Source: Chryseobacterium sp. CH21 (GTDB taxonomy: Bacteria; Bacteroidota; Bacteroidia; Flavobacteriales; Weeksellaceae). Taken from it: a DNA stretch of 64,000 nt. Shown piece by piece: positions 17,701-26,413 of the stretch. The first letter of the stretch is position 1; every line of letters starts with the position of its first letter. The stretch is taken from positions 62,001-126,000 of the forward strand of contig NZ_QICI01000082.1 in the NCBI RefSeq assembly GCF_004119445.1, in the 5' to 3' direction. The notes beneath the pieces were generated by a model, which was not told where the DNA came from, did no database searches, and worked only from the letters and a program-made list of their open reading frames with translations. A program made the translations under genes and the position numbers.

Positions 17701-18774
17701 TTATTGTAATAATTCAGAAGCCTCTTCTATTAATGATTTCATTAAAGTGGAGGCTTTTTTATGCTTTAAAAGCGGAGCAATCTGACCGGACCAGAAGAAT
17801 ACCAGATCATTCTTTTGCTGTTCCAAAGCAGCTTTTCTCAATGCTCCCATAAAATGAGTCTGCAAAGGAAAAGGCAATGTTTTGTCCGTTGCAGTCAATA
17901 CATCTCTTGTGATTTTTGTTGTAATTCCACGTCCTAATCTTCCGGTATACGTTCTGGAAAGCGTGGTGGATTTAGCTGCATCAGAAAACAAAAACTCTTT
18001 GTGTATCGGTAAAGCTCCGGATTCTTCAGTCGCCAGAAATGCTGTTCCGATCTGTACAGCATCAGCTCCCAGTGTGAAGGCACCGGCAATTCCACGACCG
18101 TTGGCAATACCTCCGGCAGCCACTACAGGGATTTTTACACGGTCTTTAATTAATTGGATCAAAGCAAAAGTTCCCGTAGTAGAAAGTTCTGCCTGATCCA
18201 GAAACGAAGGTCTGTGTCCCCCGCTTTCAAAACCGGAAGCAACTATAACATCCACGCCTGTGTTTTCTAGAGAAATCGCTTCATCAAGCGTTGTCGCATT
18301 TCCCAACACAATAGTTCCGTTACGCTGAAGATCTTCAATGATATTTTCATCCAATAGTCCAAACATGAAGCTGAAAACTTTAGGTTTTATATCAAAAACA
18401 ACATCCAGCTGGTTTTGAAATCTTGATTCAAAAGAGGGTGGTGGTGCAGGAATATCCGTTTGCAAAAGATCAAAATAAGGTTGGAAAGTCTCAACCGCCT
18501 TTTGATATTGCTCTTTTGTATGTTCTTCGTCAATGATATCGTGATCACTTACCCAGAGATTAAGATTGTAAGGTTTGTCCGTTTTGGATTGTATCGCTTT
18601 GTGAGTGTCATAGATTTCCTGCGGTGATAATGTATACGCTCCGAAACCTCCCAACCCGCCAAGGTTACTCACGGTTGTTGTCAGTTCAACAGTAGAAAGA
18701 CCTCCGCCAAAAGGACCTTGCAGAATAGGATATTCAATTCCTAATAATTCCGTAATTCTATTTTTATTCCACAT
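17701..18774 (-). CDS. Nitronate monooxygenase (NMO/2-nitropropane dioxygenase family)
   Basis: A 357-residue FMN TIM-barrel enzyme that oxidises alkyl nitronates, probably for detoxification, in the cytosol. Seen are the N-terminal YPILQGPFGGGLSTVELTTTVSNLGGLGG, the flavin phosphate-binding PVVAAGGIANGRGIAGAF with GADAVQIGTAF, and VIVASGFESGGHRPSF containing the substrate-site His. It lies tail to tail with dgt (7 bases apart) and about 30 bases downstream of the NTF2-like gene on the same strand, so it may belong to that operon. Confidence 0.9.
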   Translation of the reverse strand: MWNKNRITELLGIEYPILQGPFGGGLSTVELTTTVSNLGGLGGFGAYTLSPQEIYDTHKAIQSKTDKPYNLNLWVSDHDIIDEEHTKEQYQKAVETFQPYFDLLQTDIPAPPPSFESRFQNQLDVVFDIKPKVFSFMFGLLDENIIEDLQRNGTIVLGNATTLDEAISLENTGVDVIVASGFESGGHRPSFLDQAELSTTGTFALIQLIKDRVKIPVVAAGGIANGRGIAGAFTLGADAVQIGTAFLATEESGALPIHKEFLFSDAAKSTTLSRTYTGRLGRGITTKITRDVLTATDKTLPFPLQTHFMGALRKAALEQQKNDLVFFWSGQIAPLLKHKKASTLMKSLIEEASELLQ

Positions 18775-18804
18775 GATGGTACTGGTTTTTATTAAAAATC
18801 TGAA

Positions 18805-19257
18805 TTAAGGTTGTACATGGGTCAACGTCTTGTTAACGATCATCCATTTCCCATCGATATAATTGAAAGTTATGAAATTATAATAATTAAAATCATACAT
18901 TTTGACGTTTAATTTCGCAACAGCAATCGAATTAATGATGTCAATTGAAATAATTTCAGCTTTAAATTCCTTTCCTGATTTTTCCGGACTTACACGGTTT
19001 CCAACCCCTTCAATATATTGCTTTGCAGTTTTGAAATAGGGAACTCCATTGACGTCTCCGAAAAGTAAAGCGTCTTTATAAAAAATTTTGGTAAGAAGTT
19101 CTGTATCTCCTTCATAGATTCCTTTGAAATAATAATTCTCTATGACATTTCTTATTTTAGTTTCTGAGGTCTGATTGGTTTTCATATCCTTTAGATTTTG
19201 TGCATGGCCGCTCAACGGAAAGCTGAGCAGCCATGCTATAATTAATGATAGTTTCAT
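18805..19257 (-). CDS. Secreted NTF2-like protein (lumazine-binding-like/SnoaL fold)
   Basis: A 150-residue protein with a signal peptide (LIIAWLLSFPLSGHAQ) and an NTF2-like alpha+beta domain: helix IRNVIENYYFKGIYEGDTELLTKIFY, then strands ending WMIVNKTLTHVQP. The family matches the 'putative lumazine-binding' group (PF12893-type), which in practice has no proven ligand. The start overlaps the stop of the SDR gene by four bases (ATGA), so the two are coupled. The periplasmic location contrasts with the cytosolic SDR. Confidence 0.75.
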   Translation of the reverse strand: MKLSLIIAWLLSFPLSGHAQNLKDMKTNQTSETKIRNVIENYYFKGIYEGDTELLTKIFYKDALLFGDVNGVPYFKTAKQYIEGVGNRVSPEKSGKEFKAEIISIDIINSIAVAKLNVKMYDFNYYNFITFNYIDGKWMIVNKTLTHVQP

Positions 19258-19988
19258 GATAAATGGTGTCCCGCACCCATACCTCCGTCAACATTGATGA
19301 TGGCTCCGGAAATTAATTTATTCTTGGCAATCGCATGAATCATCTGCGCAACTTCTTCCGGCTCTCCAATACGCTTGATCAGGTGAAGTCCTACATTATT
19401 ATCAAGGTCTGCACCATGCATCGGAGTTCTGATTAGTCCCGGAGCAACGGTATTCACTCTGATATTATCTTTTCCAAACTCTGCAGCAAGCTGTAAAGTC
19501 AGTGCATGAATTGCTCCTTTGCTGGAAATCGGTGCAGTAGAAGGAGATTCTGCAATCGCATGATATACCAATGGCGTTCCTACATTGATTACCACACCGT
19601 CTTTTTGTTTGATCATCTGAGGAATAACAGCCTGTGTAGTAAAGAATGTTCCTTTTAAATTGGTGGTTAAAAAACGGTCCAGATAGTCTTCAGTAACGTC
19701 CAGAAATGCTTTGTTCTCATAGATTCCTGCATTATTGATAAGGACATCAACAGTTCCAAATCTTTCTAAAGCTGTTTTTACCAGTCCTTCTCCTGTTGCT
19801 TTGTCAGAAACATTTCCGGCAACCATTGCCAGATGTTCTCCGGCTCCTAATTCATGATACACTTCTTCAAGTTTGGATACTGTTTGTGAATTAATGATCA
19901 CATTATCGCCTCTGTCTAAGAAATAACGGGCTGTTTCCAATCCTATTCCTGAAGATGCTCCTGTTATTATTACGGTTTGTTTTTTCAT
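19254..19988 (-). CDS. Short-chain dehydrogenase/reductase-like protein without the YxxxK tyrosine
   Basis: A 244-residue Rossmann-fold SDR. The NAD(P) motif TGASSGIG is at residues 9-16, NNAG follows near residue 88, and RVNTVAPGLIRTP is present. Where classical SDRs have Tyr-x-x-x-Lys, this reads PISSKGAIHALT: the Lys is there, but the residue four positions before it is Pro, and the usual Ser strand reads VINVGTPLV. So the Ser-Tyr-Lys triad is incomplete, and chemistry may differ or be lost. It is first of a set with the NTF2-like gene; a tautomerase gene lies 7 bases upstream. Confidence 0.85.
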   Translation of the reverse strand: MKKQTVIITGASSGIGLETARYFLDRGDNVIINSQTVSKLEEVYHELGAGEHLAMVAGNVSDKATGEGLVKTALERFGTVDVLINNAGIYENKAFLDVTEDYLDRFLTTNLKGTFFTTQAVIPQMIKQKDGVVINVGTPLVYHAIAESPSTAPISSKGAIHALTLQLAAEFGKDNIRVNTVAPGLIRTPMHGADLDNNVGLHLIKRIGEPEEVAQMIHAIAKNKLISGAIINVDGGMGAGHHLS

Positions 19989-19995
19989 AACTGAT

Positions 19996-20214
19996 TTATT
20001 TTTTTTCTGTTGAAAATCCTTGTTCTTTTAACACTGAAACCTGTTCTCCGGCATATCCCCAGTTATCATCTTCAATTTCGTTGATGACAATATGCGTTAA
20101 ATGAGGATCTTTATTCAAAACTGAGGTAATAGCTTCACTTATTTTTTTGATTAATTGTTGTTTCGTTTCGCGGTTAAGATCTTCGCGAAGCACATCTACT
20201 TTGATGAATGGCAT
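19996..20214 (-). CDS. Tautomerase family protein (4-oxalocrotonate tautomerase-like)
   Basis: A 72-residue tautomerase. The catalytic N-terminal proline follows Met (MPFIKVDVLRE), and a helix KQQLIKKISEAITSVL leads to the second strand HIVINEIEDDNWGYAGE, a layout typical of the 4-OT/YusQ group that forms oligomers and isomerises enol-keto acids. It lies seven bases upstream of the SDR gene, likely the head of a three- or four-gene operon (tautomerase, SDR, NTF2-like, perhaps NMO) for handling reactive carbonyl or nitro compounds. That role is inferred from context only. Confidence 0.85.
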   Translation of the reverse strand: MPFIKVDVLREDLNRETKQQLIKKISEAITSVLNKDPHLTHIVINEIEDDNWGYAGEQVSVLKEQGFSTEKK

Positions 20215-20253
20215 GATGGTAAATTTTTAAGATTAATTGATATTTGAATGATA

Positions 20254-20786
20254 TTAATAAGCCTCTGAAACAAGATGGATATTAAGATCAAAATTGTTGT
20301 AGATCAGCGTGTCACCAAGATTGGTAAAGAAATTAGAAGATCTGAATCTGATATTGAATTTCGTTCTGTCAACTACGATTTTAGTATCTAAAACAGCAGC
20401 GTTTTCTGTTTTTACAATGTGAAAACTTGTATCGATAGGATGGGTAATCCCCTTTATAGTAAGATCTCCTTTTACATAATAAAGATTTTCATCACCCGGT
20501 TCGACATGTGTGATTTCGAAATAAGCTTCAGGAAACTGTTCAGAATTAAAAAATCATCAGAAGCCAGATGATTGGCAAATTGAGTATTTGTTTCTGTGTC
20601 CTCAATATCAAGGATTCTAATACTACGGGTATCAATGATAAATTTTCCGGATACAGGTTTTCCTTCTCCGAAGGTAAAGTTTCCTTCTTTTACACCAATT
20701 GTACCGTTATGAGCTCCGGTTACTTTTCTTCCGATCCATTCGATGGTGCTATTTTCTTTATTGACTTTAAAATTTTTTGTGTCCAT
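20254..20786 (-). pseudogene. YceI family protein, frameshifted
   Basis: A YceI-like lipocalin-fold protein of about 177 residues that binds isoprenoid or amphiphilic ligands. The first part (NSTIEWIGRKVTGAHNGTIG... GKFIIDTRSIRILDI) is followed, after one added base in the A6 run (20548-20553; T6 in coding sense), by NSEQFPEAYFEITHVE, GDLTIKGITHPIDTSFHI and a normal ending (NNFDLNIHLVSEAY). The start at ATG 20786 (MDTKNFKVNKENS) is preferred over 20813. There is no signal peptide, so this is a cytosolic YceI. It lies between the tautomerase operon and a Crp-like gene on the same strand. Confidence 0.8.
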
Positions 20787-20883
20787 TTTTATTAGGTTTA
20801 AATATTGACACAAAGTTCAGCCGATCGAAAGAAAAAGTTACGTGATGTACCTCACAAAATAGAAGAGGTTTTAAAGAGGCAGA

Positions 20884-21456
20884 TTATTGATGAAGTCTGC
20901 TCAACGTTTCTCTGGTGACTCCCAGATAAGATGCGATCAGATGTTTGGGAACCAGATTGTAGAGTTGGGGATACATGGATAGAAGTTCTTCATAGCGGAA
21001 TTTAGCATCATTATTCATGAAAGAAAGCAGTCGTTTCTGGGCTGCTACATAGCCTTTGTTGGTTCTCCATCTGAAAAAATGTTCCACTTCATGAATTTCA
21101 TTACAGATCTTTTCTCTGTCTTCATTGGAAATAGACAAGATTGTGGCGTTTGTAATACAGTCTACATTAATGGTAGCTCTTGTTTTGCTGTAAAGCGCAT
21201 CGAAATCTGTCACCCACCAGGTAGGCATGGCGAACTGGAGAATAAGCATTTTCATGTTGTCGTTAAGATAAAAAGCTTTTAGACAACCCTCAATAACAAA
21301 ATATTCATGGTTCACAAAATCACCTTCCGAGATCAGGCTTTGCCCTTTCTTTAAACTGATCAGATTAAAATGTCCAAAAACGTAATCCAGCTGCTCCTCC
21401 GTAAGGGAAGTGAATTTTGAGATATGATCTTTTAATATTTCTTTAGAATCGGTCAT
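20884..21456 (-). CDS. Crp/Fnr family transcriptional regulator
   Basis: A 190-residue regulator. The cyclic-nucleotide-like beta-roll (ISLKKGQSLISEGDFVNHEYFVIEGCLKAFY) spans residues 30-110. The C-terminal helix-turn-helix (PKHLIASYLGVTRETLSRLHQ) is at the very end. I take the start at ATG 21456 (MTDSKEILKDHISKF), where homologues begin; the frame stays open to 21534. It is upstream of the YceI, tautomerase and SDR genes on the same strand and could regulate them, a common arrangement in Flavobacteriia, but no binding site is identified. Confidence 0.85.
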   Translation of the reverse strand: MTDSKEILKDHISKFTSLTEEQLDYVFGHFNLISLKKGQSLISEGDFVNHEYFVIEGCLKAFYLNDNMKMLILQFAMPTWWVTDFDALYSKTRATINVDCITNATILSISNEDREKICNEIHEVEHFFRWRTNKGYVAAQKRLLSFMNNDAKFRYEELLSMYPQLYNLVPKHLIASYLGVTRETLSRLHQ

Positions 21457-21653
21457 GATGTGTAATGAATATTCAAAAGTAAGAGTTTTTAAGAATAATT
21501 TTAATTTTAAAAAATAATTTAGCCGTTTCAGCATTGATTTTCTGTGGATTATATTTCCGGTTTTACATTTATTTTCTTATATTTAAGCAAACACGAACAA
21601 TAATGTTTTTAACAAAACAGGATTTGTGACGACATATTAAAAAAATTAAAACT

Positions 21654-22592
21654 ATGGGTATATATTTAGCGCCCGTTATTTTCTTCGGGCTTATCATTTT
21701 ATTTGCTTCGTTTTTTGTGGTTAAGCAGGAAACAGCGGCTATTATTGAACGCTTTGGAAAGTTTCGGGCTGTAAAACATTCCGGTCTTCATCTTAAACTG
21801 CCAATCATAGATCAGATTGCAAAAAGACTGAATTTAAGAATTCAGCAGCTGGATGTAATGATTGACACCAAAACATTAGACAACGTTTTTATCAAAATGA
21901 AAATCTCTGTTCAGTATCAGGTAATCAGAAGTCAGGTTGGAGATGCTTATTATCGTTTGGAAAATCCTGAAAATCAAATTACTTCATTTGTTTTTGATGT
22001 GGTAAGAGCTGAGGTGCCAAAGCTGAAACTGGATGATGTTTTTGTAAGAAAAGATGATGTAGCAATTGCTGTGAAGAGTGAACTTCAGGAAGCTATGAAC
22101 AGTTATGGATATGACATTATCAAAGCTTTGGTAACAGATATTGATCCGGATGAGCAGGTAAAACATGCCATGAACAGAATCAATGCTGCAGAAAGAGAAA
22201 AAACAGCTGCAGAATATGAATCCGAAGCACAGAGAATTCGTATTGTAGCTGTTGCAAAAGCAGAAGCAGAATCTAAAAAATTGCAAGGGCAGGGGATTGC
22301 TGATCAAAGAAGAGAAATTGCTAAAGGACTTGAAGAGTCTGTAAGAATGTTGAATAACGTAGATATCAATTCTCACGAAGCATCAGCACTTATTGTAGTG
22401 ACCCAGCATTATGATACTTTACATTCGGTAGGAGCGAGCAGCAGAAGTAATCTTGTACTTCTTCCCAATTCACCTACTGCCGCAAGCGGAATGCTGAATG
22501 ATCTTGTAGTGGCTATGACAACTGCAAATACCTTAGGAGAGGCTAGTAAAGGGAAATATCCTGATCCTCCTAAAAAAGAAAGCGGGTATTAA
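21654..22592 (+). CDS. SPFH/Band 7 domain protein (stomatin/prohibitin-like)
   Basis: A 312-residue membrane-anchored scaffold. The N-terminal helix (APVIFFGLIILFASFFVV) is followed by the SPFH domain (IIERFGKFRAVKHSGLHLKLP...; IKMKISVQYQV), then a long Ala/Glu/Arg-rich coiled coil (AAEREKTAAEYESEAQRIRIVAVAKAEAESKKLQ), and a tail with ILGEASKGKY-like Pro/Gly residues. Such proteins form ring assemblies in membrane microdomains and often control proteases or channels. No NfeD partner gene is adjacent. Confidence 0.9.
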   Translation: MGIYLAPVIFFGLIILFASFFVVKQETAAIIERFGKFRAVKHSGLHLKLPIIDQIAKRLNLRIQQLDVMIDTKTLDNVFIKMKISVQYQVIRSQVGDAYYRLENPENQITSFVFDVVRAEVPKLKLDDVFVRKDDVAIAVKSELQEAMNSYGYDIIKALVTDIDPDEQVKHAMNRINAAEREKTAAEYESEAQRIRIVAVAKAEAESKKLQGQGIADQRREIAKGLEESVRMLNNVDINSHEASALIVVTQHYDTLHSVGASSRSNLVLLPNSPTAASGMLNDLVVAMTTANTLGEASKGKYPDPPKKESGY

Positions 22593-22682
22593 GATAGAAA
22601 GGAAAATGAATATATAATGATTAACTTTTCCGGATTGACTAAAAGTAACTTATGACTTCATTCTTCCAACTTCCAACATAAA

Positions 22683-22712
22683 AAAAGTTCCTGAAATTTT
22701 CAGGAACTTTTT
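22683..22712. terminator. Bidirectional terminator between convergent genes
   Basis: AAAAGTTCCTGAAA pairs with TTTCAGGAACTTTT around a short loop. It has A and T tracts on both sides and so serves both the SPFH gene and the convergent DUF4377 gene. Confidence 0.8.
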
Positions 22713-22718
22713 TATTAA

Positions 22719-23333
22719 TTATTTCTTCGTTTTAGAAACCTGTTCGATCAGCGTGTATTTGATTGAAGAAGCATCAGCTGGTGGATTAGCGATTTTTTCT
22801 GTTTTTACTTTTAAAACATATTCGTAACCTGGCTCATAAGTAAAACCTTCAATTTTGCTGTAGAAATTCGTCCAGTCTGCAGCAGCACTTTCTTTTACCT
22901 GCATGCATTGCATACGGCCGGCTCCGGCAGAACACTCTACGGTTTGAGGTCCTATGATAATGGTTTTTTCATTGGCTGCCAGTTCTTTCTTTTTTGTCTT
23001 AGAAACCTGTTTTACTAAGGTGTATTTTATGGAAGATGCATCAGCTGGTGGATTGGCAATTTTTTCCGTTTTTACCTTTAAAACATATTCATACCCCGGT
23101 TCATAAGTAAATCCTTCGATATTGCTGTAGAAATTCGTCCAGTTTCCGGAAACGTTTTCTTTTACCTGCAGACATTTCATAGGAGCTACACCTGTACAAT
23201 CTGCTGTTTGTGGTCCTACGATGAATGTTTTTTCATCACCTGCAGATGCATTGGCTGTGGTTGTACATTGCGTCATTGCGAATAATGCTAATGCGGGAGC
23301 TGCCCCTTTTAGAATTGTTGCTATACTTTTCAT
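22719..23333 (-). CDS. Secreted protein with two tandem DUF4377 domains
   Basis: About 204 residues from ATG 23333 (MKSIATILKGAAPALALFAM; the frame stays open to 23363). A lipobox-like MTQC ends the signal. Two near-identical DUF4377 modules follow, each with a VGPQT start, two Cys (for example CTGVAPMKCLQVKE), WTNFYS and the block IEGFTYEPGYEYVLKVK. The second copy repeats a long C-terminal stretch exactly (EKIANPPADASSIKYTL). DUF4377 often sits beside HslJ/META domains in envelope stress proteins. Here it is duplicated, probably by recent internal tandem duplication. Confidence 0.85.
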   Translation of the reverse strand: MKSIATILKGAAPALALFAMTQCTTTANASAGDEKTFIVGPQTADCTGVAPMKCLQVKENVSGNWTNFYSNIEGFTYEPGYEYVLKVKTEKIANPPADASSIKYTLVKQVSKTKKKELAANEKTIIIGPQTVECSAGAGRMQCMQVKESAAADWTNFYSKIEGFTYEPGYEYVLKVKTEKIANPPADASSIKYTLIEQVSKTKK

Positions 23334-23483
23334 AAAACTTGATTTTTTCCCCATACCTCGCAATTACCATGCCGAAATTAGTTAGATGAATTTGTAGTAC
23401 TTCTGCTATTGCTTTTTATTTTTTTAATCATTTAATTTGAATTTCTTAAAAACTAAACACAAAATATAATTCTTACAATAAAT

Positions 23484-25505
23484 ATGGAAAATCAAATGCA
23501 AGTTGAAAATTACAGGATTCAAAAACCTGAAATGTGGGCAGGAAATATCGGGGACGAAGAAATAAAAAGCCTGATCAAAGACTCCGAATTCGCCAAAAGA
23601 CAAATTGATGAAGGCCGCGATTACTGCTACTTTTTAGATAAAAAATACTATACAAGCAATACGGAAAACAGCGAATATGTATGCATGGCATATACGCTGA
23701 ACGAACCCGGAAATCTGGAAAGAGCTTCTGTTTCTGATGTCATTGTAGAGGAAAATGAAGTCTATCAGATTCACAGAATCAGTGTATTGAGAGATGGAGT
23801 ACTGATTGATAAGATTCCGGATACGAAAATAAAAGTCCTTGACAGTGAAAACCAGAGCAGTGGAGGAGTTTTGAGCAGTAATAAGAAAATCAATATTACA
23901 ATTAAAGATCTTAGACTGTATGATGTTCTGATTCTGGAAGATTCAAGAATCAAAGAATTTACAGACCGGGATTTTTTAAGAAAGGAATTCTCAAAATACG
24001 TTTGGGTAAGTCCGGATAATTACTGGGCTTACGGTAGTTTTAAATTTACTTTTATCAACGAACGGGAGCAGACTATTGCTTACAAAAAAACATTTTTCAG
24101 AGATGAACAGGGCAGTGTTCTTGAGCCCGAAATCAATCACCTTAAAAAAGGAGAAAGGTTTGTTATTGAAGAACAAAATTATATCAATCCCGTAGATTCC
24201 GGACGTGAAATTTTCCCTTATATAGATTTTGCTACAGAAAGTAACTGGATAGACCTTTCTAATTATATTGTACCTCTCTATGATGAGATTTTCAATAAAT
24301 CTTCTTTACAGGATTTCGCTCCGAATCTGATTGAAAAACTGGATGCTATTGCTGATCTGGATGAAAAGCTCCAGTTTGCAATAGAATATGTTCAGAATCA
24401 TGTCTATTATATCTTTAACGCTGATGAAATGAATGGACATAAGCCACAGGAACCCTCTGTAACGTATGAAAACAAGCAGGGAGACTGTAAGGCAAAATCA
24501 GTTTTGTTAAAAGTAATCCTTGATTATATAGGGGTAGATGCTTCTGTAGTACTCGTGAATTTTAACACAGATTATTATATTAAATATTATTTGCCATCAT
24601 TATTGAACTTCAATCATGTGGTGGTGAAAGTAAACTATAAAGGCGAAGAATATTTCATAGATGCTACCATCCGTGATGAATTCGGACTGATCGAAAACAG
24701 AGGGTTTATCTATTTTATGCATTATCTGGAAGTGAAAAAAGATCAGGTGCTTCAGGTAAGAAAATCTTATAAATATCCTTATTTCTGTATTGATGAAAAA
24801 GTAGATCTGAACGCACAAGGCAATACCGGAAAACTTACTTTGTCAACTACTTACAAAGGAAACAGAGCCAATGCCATGAGAAGGTATTTTAAAAGTACCA
24901 ATAAAAGAGAAATCATAGACAGCTGGAATGGCTTCCTTTTTTATGCCCTTAATTATTCAGGGGACAGGAATGGCACAGATGTCCGAAATGTATTCAAAGA
25001 TGCTGCAATTGATGTGATAAGTGATGATAAAAGATTAAATGAAGTAAAGATCCGCTATACTGCTATTGTTGAGAATCCTTATTTTGTAGATCCACAGAAA
25101 AATCGTTTTCTGATGTACTTTGACCGAAATGTGATAAAGGCAGGTGCAAGAGATTTCATTCATAAAGATTTACCGTTCTGGCATAATTTCGACAGTGAGA
25201 AATATGAAATCAACCTGAATACAGATCAGAAAATTGATACTGAAGAAAAATATACCATTCAGGAAAGTACAATAGCTAATCCATATTTTGACTATAAAAG
25301 CCGTAAAAAAATAAACAAAAACGGAGCAAGTGTATCTATAGAATACAATCCTTTGGTTAATCTTGAAATTCCGCAAAGTGAGTTTGAAAATTTCAGGACA
25401 GATCATCATACTGTTGCTGACAGTAATTTTGGACTTGGGATTGATATTATTGAACCTGGACTGATGAATATGCTTAAATTCAGTTTTAAGAAAAAGTTTA
25501 AATAG
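23484..25505 (+). CDS. DUF3857/transglutaminase-like protein
   Basis: A 673-residue protein. The N-terminal beta-rich region (1-270) resembles DUF3857. A transglutaminase-like core follows with Cys335 (KQGDCKAKSVLL), His378 (LNFNHVVVKV) and Asp393 (FIDATIRDE), the papain-like triad in the expected order. A C-terminal beta domain ends it. No clear signal peptide is seen, unlike many relatives. Such proteins are widespread in Bacteroidota with no proven substrate. It is monocistronic, followed by a strong GC-rich hairpin. Confidence 0.82.
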   Translation: MENQMQVENYRIQKPEMWAGNIGDEEIKSLIKDSEFAKRQIDEGRDYCYFLDKKYYTSNTENSEYVCMAYTLNEPGNLERASVSDVIVEENEVYQIHRISVLRDGVLIDKIPDTKIKVLDSENQSSGGVLSSNKKINITIKDLRLYDVLILEDSRIKEFTDRDFLRKEFSKYVWVSPDNYWAYGSFKFTFINEREQTIAYKKTFFRDEQGSVLEPEINHLKKGERFVIEEQNYINPVDSGREIFPYIDFATESNWIDLSNYIVPLYDEIFNKSSLQDFAPNLIEKLDAIADLDEKLQFAIEYVQNHVYYIFNADEMNGHKPQEPSVTYENKQGDCKAKSVLLKVILDYIGVDASVVLVNFNTDYYIKYYLPSLLNFNHVVVKVNYKGEEYFIDATIRDEFGLIENRGFIYFMHYLEVKKDQVLQVRKSYKYPYFCIDEKVDLNAQGNTGKLTLSTTYKGNRANAMRRYFKSTNKREIIDSWNGFLFYALNYSGDRNGTDVRNVFKDAAIDVISDDKRLNEVKIRYTAIVENPYFVDPQKNRFLMYFDRNVIKAGARDFIHKDLPFWHNFDSEKYEINLNTDQKIDTEEKYTIQESTIANPYFDYKSRKKINKNGASVSIEYNPLVNLEIPQSEFENFRTDHHTVADSNFGLGIDIIEPGLMNMLKFSFKKKFK

Positions 25506-25545
25506 AATCTGGGTTTTAAATTCAAAGTTTAAAATTTAAGGTTTA

Positions 25546-25582
25546 GGGTTTCGGCGGGCGGCTCTGCCGCCCGCCGAAACCC
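25546..25582. repeat. 16-bp perfect GC-rich hairpin (terminator or REP-like)
   Basis: GGGTTTCGGCGGGCGG (25546-25561), loop CTCTG, then its exact complement (25567-25582). It is far more GC-rich than its surroundings. It could terminate the upstream gene on the plus strand but lacks a long T tract (only TTCTATCT follows). It is more like a REP-type dispersed palindrome. Confidence 0.7.
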
Positions 25583-25644
25583 TTCTATCTTAATAATATT
25601 CAATGCTCATCGTTTCTGATGATAAACAGTAAAATTTTTGATGT

Positions 25645-25812
25645 ATGAATTATGTAACGGCAATCTATCTCCTGAATATTGTTTTGTATGCCATGTATTT
25701 CTTTGGACGAACTGGAGGTGAAACAGATGTTTCAGGTGCAGACTTTTTTGTTTCAGGAGTTTTATCTCTTCTTCTGATTTTCGCAGGATATCTGAATGCA
25801 AAAAAGGAATGA
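25645..25812 (+). CDS. Small two-helix membrane protein (55 aa)
   Basis: A short frame on the plus strand. MNYVTAIYLLNIVLYAMYFF is one hydrophobic segment, a polar loop with GRTGGETDVSG follows, then FFVSGVLSLLLIFAGYL and a tail NAKKE. It ends in an ATGA overlap with the next gene, strong evidence that both are translated together. Function unknown. Confidence 0.7.
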   Translation: MNYVTAIYLLNIVLYAMYFFGRTGGETDVSGADFFVSGVLSLLLIFAGYLNAKKE

Positions 25813-26108
25813 TTTACAGAACTGTTCTGTGGATGTTTTTTGTGAACGTATTTTTATTTTCTTGTTCCGGTTTGTTTGATCAGTTTGGAGGTCATTTTAA
25901 TATCCTTTCTAACAGTAATAGTGATAGTTTTCTTTTTTCACTGGCACTTATAGTATATAATGGATATCTTTTCCCTTTAACGATTATTCTTGAAGGTTCA
26001 GGCTTGGCATTGGTGGTTCCGGTTGTATTATCATTTATTCTGCCTTCATTAGGATATTTGATAGGGAAGAAGCTTCATAGAAACGAACAGAATTCTACAG
26101 ATTTCTAG
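25809..26108 (+). CDS. Hypothetical membrane protein (99 aa)
   Basis: A 99-residue integral membrane protein with about three hydrophobic segments (TVLWMFFVNVFLFSC; FLFSLALIVYNGYLFPLTIIL; LALVVPVVLSFILPSLGYLIG) and a polar C-terminus. The first segment ends FLFSC, so a lipoprotein anchor is an alternative. It is translationally coupled to the 55-aa gene just upstream. I do not recognise the family. Confidence 0.65.
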   Translation: MIYRTVLWMFFVNVFLFSCSGLFDQFGGHFNILSNSNSDSFLFSLALIVYNGYLFPLTIILEGSGLALVVPVVLSFILPSLGYLIGKKLHRNEQNSTDF

Positions 26109-26345
26109 TCATTGCGAACCAAAGGTGAAACAATCTCAATAGAAATATAGGGTTGGAAAACGCAAAGACGAAACTATTATTACAGGGAATGCTTTTAAGG
26201 CGCAAAGATTTTATCTCCGATAAACTTGAGATCGCATAATCTTTGCTGAAAATCTCAGATTTTCTTGCGTCTTAAAATATACGCAAATCATGAAGTTCTT
26301 GCGCCTTTGCGATTATCCAACAAAAAAATGACAAGTTCATTTAGA
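26108..26345. repeat. Mosaic of dispersed intergenic repeats
   Basis: About 300 bases without a gene. It starts with a GTCATTGCGAAC-type copy (26108-26140), then repeats built on CGCAAAG/CTTTGCG words. 'ttttaaggcgcaaagattttatctcc' near 26190 is also present, inverted, at 379-412. 'attattacagggaatgctttt' near 26175 recurs as 'attattacaaggaatgctttt' near 26364. The whole resembles a decayed non-coding mobile repeat. Confidence 0.6.
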
Positions 26346-26413
26346 GTATGCAAAGGTGCAAGTATTATTACAAGGAATGCTTTTTGATCAAAAAAGCGAG
26401 AAAAGTCCTAAAG

